A DNA stretch of 64,000 nt. It comes from Rhizobiaceae bacterium (lineage in GTDB: Bacteria; Pseudomonadota; Alphaproteobacteria; Rhizobiales; Rhizobiaceae). Location of the stretch: NCBI GenBank assembly GCA_017644005.1, contig JAEPMJ010000003.1:248001-312000 (forward strand), read 5' to 3'. The translations under genes were made by a program, and so were the position numbers. Shown here piece after piece: positions 56,503 through 64,000 of the stretch (position 1 is the stretch's first letter; each line of letters begins with the position of its first letter). Under the pieces are notes generated by a model. It saw only the letters and a list, made by a program, of their open reading frames with translations. It did no database searches and was not told the DNA's origin.

Positions 56503-57006
56503 ATGAAGGTGAAAGACGCAGACATTCTGTTCATTCCCGGTACGGTGGGCACCGACGAAGGCCACTGGCTGTCGCGCTGGCAAGGCCGACTTTCCACTGG
56601 TCGTTCCATTGTATCGCAGGCGGGCGATGCGGCTGCGCAGATCGCTGATGCCGTGAATGGCGAATCCAAGCCGACTGTCCTCGTTGCACACGGGACCGGC
56701 GTTGCCGCCGCAATTCAGGCCATCAGCAAATTCAAGACGGCAGTGGCGGGTGCGTTTCTGGTCTCGCCCTGGGCGTGCGACGAACCGCTGCCGGCCGACC
56801 CGCTCCCCTTCCCTTCCATTCTGGTCGCGAGCCGCAATGACCCGAAATACTCGTTCGACCACGCCGAGCAGATGGCCGGAGACTGGGGATCGCTGTTCAT
56901 CGATGCAGGGGAAATCGGCGGCATCGATTCCGCATCCGGCCACGGTCCGTGGCCGGAAGGCTCGATGACATTCGCACGGTTTGTGTCCCGCCTGCGGCCG
57001 AGCTAG
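56503..57006 (+). CDS. RBBP9/YdeN-type hydrolase fold lacking its catalytic serine
   Basis: The 167-residue protein has the compact alpha/beta fold of the RBBP9/YdeN serine hydrolases: ADILFIPGTVGTDEGHWLSRW, PTVLVAHGTGVAAAI and DSASGHGPWPEG. In active members the elbow reads GHSxG; here it is A-H-G-T-G, with Gly64 where the nucleophile serine should be. The late Asp (SRNDPKYSF) and His (SGHGPWP) remain. It may be a non-catalytic binding protein or use another residue. The stop overlaps the convergent aldolase stop by 4 bp (CTAG). The ATG at 56503 is the only start that leaves the conserved amino end. Confidence 0.8.
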   Translation: MKVKDADILFIPGTVGTDEGHWLSRWQGRLSTGRSIVSQAGDAAAQIADAVNGESKPTVLVAHGTGVAAAIQAISKFKTAVAGAFLVSPWACDEPLPADPLPFPSILVASRNDPKYSFDHAEQMAGDWGSLFIDAGEIGGIDSASGHGPWPEGSMTFARFVSRLRPS

Positions 57007-57797
57007 CCGATCGAGGCTTTCGCCTTTGCGAGCAACGATGCCGCGCCAATGTTCATCAGCTGTGCTTCGGGCGCAAAGCCGAAGAACTGGATGCCCAGCT
57101 CGCGCATGCGCCCTGCGTCTGACATGTCGGCGAGATAGAGGCCGGCATATTTGCCGGCGGCGCGGGCTTTTTTGACAACCTCCTGGACCGCACCCGCCAT
57201 ATCTTCAAGACGCGGGTCTACGGCCTTTCCGTTCGTCCACCCGATGGAGAAATCCGAAGGGCCGATAAAAACCGCGTCAATGCCTGGAACATCGAGAATT
57301 GCGTCGAGCGCATCATATGCGCGGCGGGTTTCGATCATGGCAAAGGCGAGTGTTTCGCCATTGCCTTCCCGAAGCCGCTTCGTATTGTCAGTCTGACCGT
57401 CACGTGCCGAAGCGATACCAACGCCCCAGGACCTCTCGCCGAGTGGCGGATATTTCATTGCCGCAGCAAACTGTCTGGCGTCATCGGCCGAATTGATCAT
57501 CGGGGCGACGACCGCCTGGGCACCATAATCGAGCGCACGGCTGGCCATGTCAAACCGTCCGACAGGAATTCGCACGATGCCCGGCTTTCCATGCGCGATG
57601 ACAGGGGCGAGGCAGCGCAACACGCTTTCTTCGCTGTGGCCGCCATGCTGCATGTCGAGCAGCACCGAATCGAATTCGGTCGCGGCCAGCGCCTCAAGCG
57701 TCAGCGGGTCGGGAATACCCGACCAGGCCGCGAATACGGTCTCGTCAGCGGCCAGCTGTACGGCAAGCGACTTCGAGTTTGGTCCCAATCCGGTCAT
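57003..57797 (-). CDS. HpcH/HpaI family aldolase
   Basis: The 264-residue class II pyruvate-type aldolase has AAWSGIPDPLTLEALA, DSVLLDMQHGGHSEES, VRIPVGRFDMASRALDYGAQAVVAPM, MIETRRAYDALDAI and DAVFIGPSDFSIGW, with the metal-binding Glu and Asp and catalytic His and Arg in place. Such enzymes reversibly cleave 2-keto-3-deoxy acids or related sugar acids; the exact substrate is unknown. The ATG at 57797 follows GGAGCATTG. It lies 22 bp after the ATPase zeta gene. Confidence 0.88.
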   Translation of the reverse strand: MTGLGPNSKSLAVQLAADETVFAAWSGIPDPLTLEALAATEFDSVLLDMQHGGHSEESVLRCLAPVIAHGKPGIVRIPVGRFDMASRALDYGAQAVVAPMINSADDARQFAAAMKYPPLGERSWGVGIASARDGQTDNTKRLREGNGETLAFAMIETRRAYDALDAILDVPGIDAVFIGPSDFSIGWTNGKAVDPRLEDMAGAVQEVVKKARAAGKYAGLYLADMSDAGRMRELGIQFFGFAPEAQLMNIGAASLLAKAKASIG

Positions 57798-57819
57798 CAA
57801 TGCTCCATTCGGGCGATTG

Positions 57820-58140
57820 TCAGCCTGCCCGCACCTGTTCCACGGCTTCGGCAAGCAGATCGACCATCCGCGTGCGAATCTGCTCGTCTGACTGGGCAAC
57901 TCCGGCCGCATCCAGATCCGCGCGCACCTTGCGAAACACATCGTCGTCGCCGGCTTCCTCGAAATCGGCCGCGACAACTTCCTTGGCGTAAGCCTCCGCG
58001 TCGTCACCTGTCTTACCGATCTGATCGGCAACCCACAGACCAAGAAGCTTGTTGCGACGGGCGTATGCCCGGAACTTCAAATCCTCGTCGTGAGCAAACT
58101 TGGCCTCAAAACCTTTCTCACGATCTTCGAAGCTGGCCAT
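57820..58140 (-). CDS. F1-ATPase inhibitor zeta subunit (DUF1476)
   Basis: The 106-residue protein is the alphaproteobacterial zeta subunit, which blocks rotation and ATP hydrolysis by the F1 sector, as shown in Paracoccus. It starts with the conserved FEDREKGFEAKFAHDEDLKF, then RRNKLLGLWVADQIG, and a four-helix bundle to the end. The ATG at 58140 has GGAGGAAAG upstream. It is not near ATP synthase genes, which is normal. It diverges from purC across about 270 bp. Confidence 0.93.
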   Translation of the reverse strand: MASFEDREKGFEAKFAHDEDLKFRAYARRNKLLGLWVADQIGKTGDDAEAYAKEVVAADFEEAGDDDVFRKVRADLDAAGVAQSDEQIRTRMVDLLAEAVEQVRAG

Positions 58141-58413
58141 GAACTTTCCTCCGGTCGGAATGGGCACTAATGTGCATATGGGTGCTCCGGCACAAACCAA
58201 AAGCCCGGGCCGTGGTCAATATGCAGACCGCATACTGGCCGCGACAAACAGTCTTTTCGGCATATCCGTGCGCTCAATGCGCCGGTAAAGCAGTTGAACA
58301 CAGCGAAATGACGATTGAGCACCGCAAGCAGTTGCGTTAGGACGCAGCGAGAAATGCAGGCGGCGAATCCACAGCCAGCCAGGGCGTTCCATCGCCAAAC
58401 GTCAGAGATTGCC

Positions 58414-59211
58414 ATGAACAACCGTCGGCGCCGTATCTACGAAGGCAAAGCAAAAATTCTCTACGAAGGACCTGAACCTGGCACGCTGGTTCAGTTCTTC
58501 AAGGACGACGCGACGGCCTTCAACAAGAAGAAACACGAGATTGTCGATGGCAAAGGTGTGCTCAACAACCGAATTTCGGAGCACATTTTCTCGCATCTCA
58601 ACCGCATAGGCATCCCGACCCATTTCATTCGCCGGCTCAACATGCGCGAGCAGTTGATCAAGGAAGTGGAGATCATTCCGCTCGAGGTGGTGGTGCGCAA
58701 CGTCGCTGCAGGCTCGCTGGCCAAACGCCTCGGCATCGAGGAAGGCACCTTGCTGCCCCGTTCGATCATCGAATTCTACTACAAGGCCGATGCGCTGGAC
58801 GATCCGATGGTGACGGAAGAACACATCACCGCCTTCGGCTGGGCGAGCCCACAGGAAATCGACGACATCATGGCGCTCGCGATCCGCGTCAACGATTTCC
58901 TGACCGGCCTGTTTCTGGGCGTCGGCATCCAGCTTGTCGACTTCAAGATGGAATGCGGCCGGCTGTGGGAAAACGAGATGATGCGGGTTGTAGTGGCGGA
59001 CGAGATCTCGCCCGATTCGTGCCGTCTCTGGGACGTCGGCACGCAGGACAAGCTCGACAAGGACCGCTTCCGCCGCGACATGGGCGGGCTTGTGGAAGCC
59101 TATCAGGAAGTTGCGCGCCGGCTGGGCATCATGAACGAAAACGAGCCGCCGCGCCCATCGGGCCCGGTGCTCGTTTCAACGAAACCCGGCGACAAAGACA
59201 GCGTTCACTAA
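58414..59211 (+). CDS. purC: Phosphoribosylaminoimidazole-succinocarboxamide synthase
   Basis: PurC joins CAIR and aspartate using ATP, giving SAICAR. The 265-residue protein has the SAICAR synthetase start [35 protein letters not shown] (in two parts), the strand [12 protein letters not shown], and [10 protein letters not shown] with [12 protein letters not shown]. The ATG at 58414 ([11 protein letters not shown]) fits the family. It starts the run purC-purS-purQ, 16 bp before purS. Confidence 0.95.
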   Translation: MNNRRRRIYEGKAKILYEGPEPGTLVQFFKDDATAFNKKKHEIVDGKGVLNNRISEHIFSHLNRIGIPTHFIRRLNMREQLIKEVEIIPLEVVVRNVAAGSLAKRLGIEEGTLLPRSIIEFYYKADALDDPMVTEEHITAFGWASPQEIDDIMALAIRVNDFLTGLFLGVGIQLVDFKMECGRLWENEMMRVVVADEISPDSCRLWDVGTQDKLDKDRFRRDMGGLVEAYQEVARRLGIMNENEPPRPSGPVLVSTKPGDKDSVH

Positions 59212-59227
59212 GAGCACGGAGCGAAAA

Positions 59228-59476
59228 TTGGCGATCAGGGCACGCGTGACGGTTACGCTCAAGAACGGCGTACTGGACCCGCAGGGCAAGGCAATCGAAG
59301 GTGCGCTCGGTACGCTGGGGTTTGGCGGCGTCGGCCAGGTACGTCAGGGCAAAGTGTTCGACATTGAGGTCGACAGTGCTGACCGGGCGAAGGCCGAAGC
59401 CGACATCAAGGCAATGTGCGAGAAGCTCCTCGCGAACACCGTGATCGAAGATTATGCGGTGGAGATCGCCGGGTGA
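59228..59476 (+). CDS. purS: Phosphoribosylformylglycinamidine synthase subunit PurS
   Basis: PurS is the small linker subunit of the three-part FGAM synthase, bringing PurQ and PurL together. The 82-residue protein has [40 protein letters not shown] and [12 protein letters not shown], the full PurS fold. Its start is a TTG at 59228. Its TGA overlaps the purQ GTG by 4 bp. Confidence 0.94.
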   Translation: MAIRARVTVTLKNGVLDPQGKAIEGALGTLGFGGVGQVRQGKVFDIEVDSADRAKAEADIKAMCEKLLANTVIEDYAVEIAG

Positions 59477-60141
59477 GAACCGCCGTCGTCCTCCTGCCCG
59501 GTCTCAATCGCGATCGCGACATGATCGCGGCACTGACCGAAATCACCGGCAAAAAACCGCATACCGTCTGGCAGACTGAGACCGACATCCCCGATGTCGA
59601 CCTTATCGTCATTCCCGGCGGCTTCTCTTATGGCGACTATCTGCGCTGCGGGGCGATCGGCGCGCGCATGCCGGTCATGCAGGCCGTTGCGGAAAAGGCG
59701 CGGCAGGGCGCGATGGTGATGGGCGTGTGCAACGGGTTTCAGATCCTGCTCGAAGCGGGACTGCTGCCCGGCGCGCTGATGCGCAACGCAACATTGAAAT
59801 TCGTCTGCCGCGAAGTGAAGCTCGAAATCACCAATGCTAACACCGCGTTCACGCGGGGCTACGATGCCGGTCAGATCATCCGCTGTCCGGTCGCGCATCA
59901 CGACGGTAATTATTTCGCAGATGATGAGACGCTTAAACGGCTCGAAGGCGAAGGCCGGGTCGTGTTTCGTTACGCGGAAGGCAGCAATCCCAACGGCTCC
60001 GTGAATGATATAGCCGGCATTGTGAGCCCCGAGGGCAATGTGCTCGGAATGATGCCGCACCCGGAAAACCTGATCGAGGCCGCACATGGCGGTACTGACG
60101 GACGTGCGCTTTTTGCCGGCGCGCTGGGGCTTGCGGCGTGA
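59473..60141 (+). CDS. purQ: Phosphoribosylformylglycinamidine synthase subunit PurQ
   Basis: PurQ is the glutaminase subunit that feeds ammonia to PurL. The 222-residue class I amidotransferase has the nucleophile Cys86 in [34 protein letters not shown], and [10 protein letters not shown] with the catalytic His and Glu. The GTG at 59473 overlaps the purS stop, and the purQ stop in turn overlaps the next gene's GTG, so translation is coupled through the operon. Confidence 0.95.
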   Translation: MRTAVVLLPGLNRDRDMIAALTEITGKKPHTVWQTETDIPDVDLIVIPGGFSYGDYLRCGAIGARMPVMQAVAEKARQGAMVMGVCNGFQILLEAGLLPGALMRNATLKFVCREVKLEITNANTAFTRGYDAGQIIRCPVAHHDGNYFADDETLKRLEGEGRVVFRYAEGSNPNGSVNDIAGIVSPEGNVLGMMPHPENLIEAAHGGTDGRALFAGALGLAA

Positions 60142-60554
60142 GTGCAAGATGGCTGGGCATCGGCTCCGCATGCTTGGCTGCGCTGCTGACCGCCGGCTGC
60201 CAGAGCAACCCTGTGGCCGATAACGGAATCTCGGTGCCCGGCGACAACTCGGCGCTGTCCACCATGGAACGCATCGCCGTGGCATCCCAGAAGTGCTGGT
60301 TCAAACCGCAGAAAGAAGGGTTCGAGGGATTGGCGCTCTCGCCGGAACTGACCTCATTTTCGGGGCGGCCACGCATTCTGGCCGTGCCGCGCGGCAATGT
60401 CGGCGGGTTGCCGAAACTGGTCATCGAGGCTGCAGGCAAACCCGCCAGGATTTCCGCGTACGGCCCACTGATGGACGGTCCGCAGGGCCCGTCCATAGCA
60501 GCCGATGCCCAGCGCTGGGCCGGCGGCGACACCTCTTGTTCGACGGGAGCATGA
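60138..60554 (+). CDS. Small lipoprotein of unknown function inside the purine operon
   Basis: The 138-residue product has a lipoprotein signal: hydrophobic [11 protein letters not shown] with Cys21 as the lipidation site. The mature part ([41 protein letters not shown]) has a second cysteine pair but no fold I can name. The GTG at 60138 overlaps the purQ TGA, and its own TGA overlaps the next ATG. A lipoprotein in a purine operon has no obvious enzymatic reason; related rhizobia may share it. Confidence 0.8.
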   Translation: MSARWLGIGSACLAALLTAGCQSNPVADNGISVPGDNSALSTMERIAVASQKCWFKPQKEGFEGLALSPELTSFSGRPRILAVPRGNVGGLPKLVIEAAGKPARISAYGPLMDGPQGPSIAADAQRWAGGDTSCSTGA

Positions 60555-61185
60555 CGATGTTAGGCGCGCTTCATCTTCTAGGTATTCTGATCGGCGTCGT
60601 TGCCGTCGTTGTGCAGTTTTTCCTTGCCGTCGACGTTCACACAAGCGCTGGCATGAGCCTCGGCGGTGCAGTGGTGAAGTTCTTTTCCTTCTTCACAATC
60701 CTGACCAATATTTTCGCGGTGCTCGTCCATGCTTCGGGTGTGATGCCGGGCCGCCTCGCCTTCTTTGCGCGGCCCCGGGTCGAAGCCACCGCGGCAGTCG
60801 CGATCACCATTGTCGGCATCGTCTACCACCTGCTGCTGGCCGAGTTGTGGGATCCGCAGGGTCTGCAGAAAGCCACCGACATCATGCTCCATTATGCGGC
60901 GCCGATTGTCATGGTTGTCTGGTGGCTTGGTTTTGGCCGCAGCGGCCGGCTGCGCTGGAGCGACATCCCTGTGTTCCTGATCTACCCCTTCGTTTACCTC
61001 GGCTATGTGCTTTTGCGCGCGCCGATTGCAGGCGAAGTGCCCTACCCCTTCCTCGATTTCTGGCAAAATGGCTGGCCCTCCGTGATCACGATGATCGCGG
61101 GGATACTCGCCATGTTCATCGTGGCTGCCGCGCTCGCGGTCGCGGCAGACCGTTACCTTCCTTCCTCGGCCCGAGCATCCCGACA

Positions 61186-61189
<4 letters not shown>
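60551..61189 (+). CDS. Pr6Pr family membrane protein
   Basis: The 212-residue protein has about six membrane helices, including [41 protein letters not shown] and [20 protein letters not shown]. The [10 protein letters not shown] segment and size match the Pr6Pr (FAR-17a/AIG1-like) family, whose eukaryotic members can be hydrolases of lipid-linked esters; bacterial roles are unknown. The ATG at 60551 overlaps the lipoprotein stop, and its TGA overlaps the purL GTG. The embedding between purQ and purL is unusual. Confidence 0.8.
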
Positions 61190-63402
<2,213 letters not shown>

Positions 63403-63419
63403 ACGGAGCACGCATTCCC

Positions 63420-63653
63420 ATGCCGATGACTGCAAGCGAAATCGAAAAGATGATCAAGGCTGCGATCCCCGACGCGACCGTGACCATTCGCGATCTCGCC
63501 GGCGACGGCGACCATTATGCGGCCGAGGTCGTGTCGGAGAGTTTTCGCGGCAAGAGCAGGGTTCAGCAGCATCAGATTGTCTACGAGGCGCTCAAGGGCA
63601 ATATGGGCGGCGTTTTGCACGCGCTTGCCCTGCAGACGAGCGTGCCTGAATGA
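63420..63653 (+). CDS. bolA: BolA family protein
   Basis: BolA proteins pair with monothiol glutaredoxins (Grx4 type) in iron-sulfur trafficking and some bind DNA. The 77-residue protein has a BolA fold: ASEIEKMIKAAIPDATVTIRD, DHYAAEVVSESFRGKSRVQQHQIVYEAL and GGVLHALALQT, with His in the SRVQQHQ region as a likely cluster ligand. I use the ATG at 63420, with GGAG upstream; an ATG at 63426 is equally readable. Its stop overlaps the next gene by 4 bp. A grxD gene, the usual neighbour, is not seen before the window ends. Confidence 0.92.
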   Translation: MPMTASEIEKMIKAAIPDATVTIRDLAGDGDHYAAEVVSESFRGKSRVQQHQIVYEALKGNMGGVLHALALQTSVPE

Positions 63654-63922
63654 ACTCGATCGTCGACGAGATTGTCGACGCAATCGTGAAAGGCGTTCTG
63701 AGCGAACTCAAACGCAAAACCGGAAAGCGCAGGCGGCGGCGCAAGCGCCAGCTCACACCGACCGAACGGCTCAGGAAAATCGAAGAGCTGCTGAAGCCGA
63801 CCGCACGCTCGCGAAAGAAAACGAGCCGGCGCAAATCGACCCGTTCGCGCTCGAAGGCACACCGAAAGCGTGTGCGCTCCCGCAGTAAACGCCGCAAATC
63901 CACGAGACGGGCTCGGCGCTGA
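63650..63922 (+). CDS. Very basic small protein of unknown function
   Basis: The 90-residue protein starts with a short amphipathic helix (NSIVDEIVDAIVKGVLSEL), a second helix (TPTERLRKIEELLKP), and is otherwise mostly Arg and Lys (39 of 90 residues by my count), with Arg-Ser repeats toward the end. I know no family for it. It may bind nucleic acid or acidic partners, in the manner of histone-H1-like bacterial proteins, but this is only composition. The ATG at 63650 overlaps the bolA TGA by 4 bp, which strongly suggests it is translated. The last 78 bp of the window contain nothing I can call. Confidence 0.7.
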   Translation: MNSIVDEIVDAIVKGVLSELKRKTGKRRRRRKRQLTPTERLRKIEELLKPTARSRKKTSRRKSTRSRSKAHRKRVRSRSKRRKSTRRARR

Positions 63923-64000
63923 TACGTGGCAGCAGTGCCGGCAGCGAGCCGATCACCAACATTGCACCCGGCGCCCCGCTGCAATACATATGACGCAAGT

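Noticed and set aside
60505-61185. A 227-codon amino-terminal extension of PurL
   Set aside because: The extension overlaps the Pr6Pr gene out of frame and has Arg-rich nonsense content; the GTG at 61186 matches PurL and the stop overlap.

Overview
This window looks like about 64 kb of ordinary chromosome from an alphaproteobacterium of the Hyphomicrobiales (Rhizobiales), probably Phyllobacteriaceae or a close relative. The DNA is GC-rich and densely coding. Diagnostic features are the cell-cycle kinase CckA, a DksA with one cysteine, RNase E with an acidic insertion and a GWW tail, the ATP synthase zeta inhibitor (DUF1476), the neighbouring csp-DUF192 genes and the purC-purS-purQ-purL block. 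I found no insertion sequence, prophage, CRISPR array, rRNA or tRNA gene.

Layout. 1-10 kb: the 5' end of cysE, a crotonase-family protein, an MHYT-GGDEF-EAL c-di-GMP protein, a YcaQ-type DNA glycosylase, a minus-strand csp/DUF192/two-hydrolase operon, glyoxalase I and the propionyl-CoA carboxylase beta chain. 10-18.5 kb: a small cysteine-rich secreted protein under a possible CtrA site, cckA, fliO-like, dksA, a SixA-like phosphatase and a ycjX-ycjF pair. 18.5-29 kb: envelope genes (a giant AsmA/YhdP-like protein, an M23 peptidase, PBP1a, an AmiC-type amidase), with bcp and a frameshifted prfB. 29-42 kb: a long structured leader and rne, an aminotransferase, an M48 protease, a DsbA-like protein, aroQ, accB-accC, aat, pyrG and a MATE exporter. 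42-50.6 kb: a degenerate J-domain protein, a DUF1176-like secreted protein, then a minus-strand block (flavin reductase, MoxR/CoxD, CoxE, two XdhC proteins, a MoeA/MobA-type fusion, a hydrolase, DUF1330) resembling a molybdenum-hydroxylase maturation module without its enzyme. 50.8-58 kb: a periplasmic binding protein, a P1 peptidase, DUF2259, a membrane protein, purB, an extradiol dioxygenase-like VOC protein, a hydrolase-fold protein lacking its serine, an HpcH/HpaI aldolase and the ATPase zeta subunit. 58.4-64 kb: purC-purS-purQ-[lipoprotein]-[Pr6Pr membrane protein]-purL-bolA-[very basic protein], mostly with 4-bp overlaps.

Functional threads are purine and pyrimidine synthesis (purB, C, S, Q, L and pyrG), fatty-acid and propionate carboxylation (accB, accC, pccB), peptidoglycan growth and splitting, cell-cycle and second-messenger control, RNA turnover and molybdoenzyme maturation. 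I see no obvious new defence or mobile system. The best leads are the CtrA/CcrM-type site beside cckA, the uncharacterised genes inside the purine operon, the very basic protein after bolA, the enzyme-fold proteins that have lost catalytic residues, and the structured intergenic elements near 29 kb and 50.7 kb.
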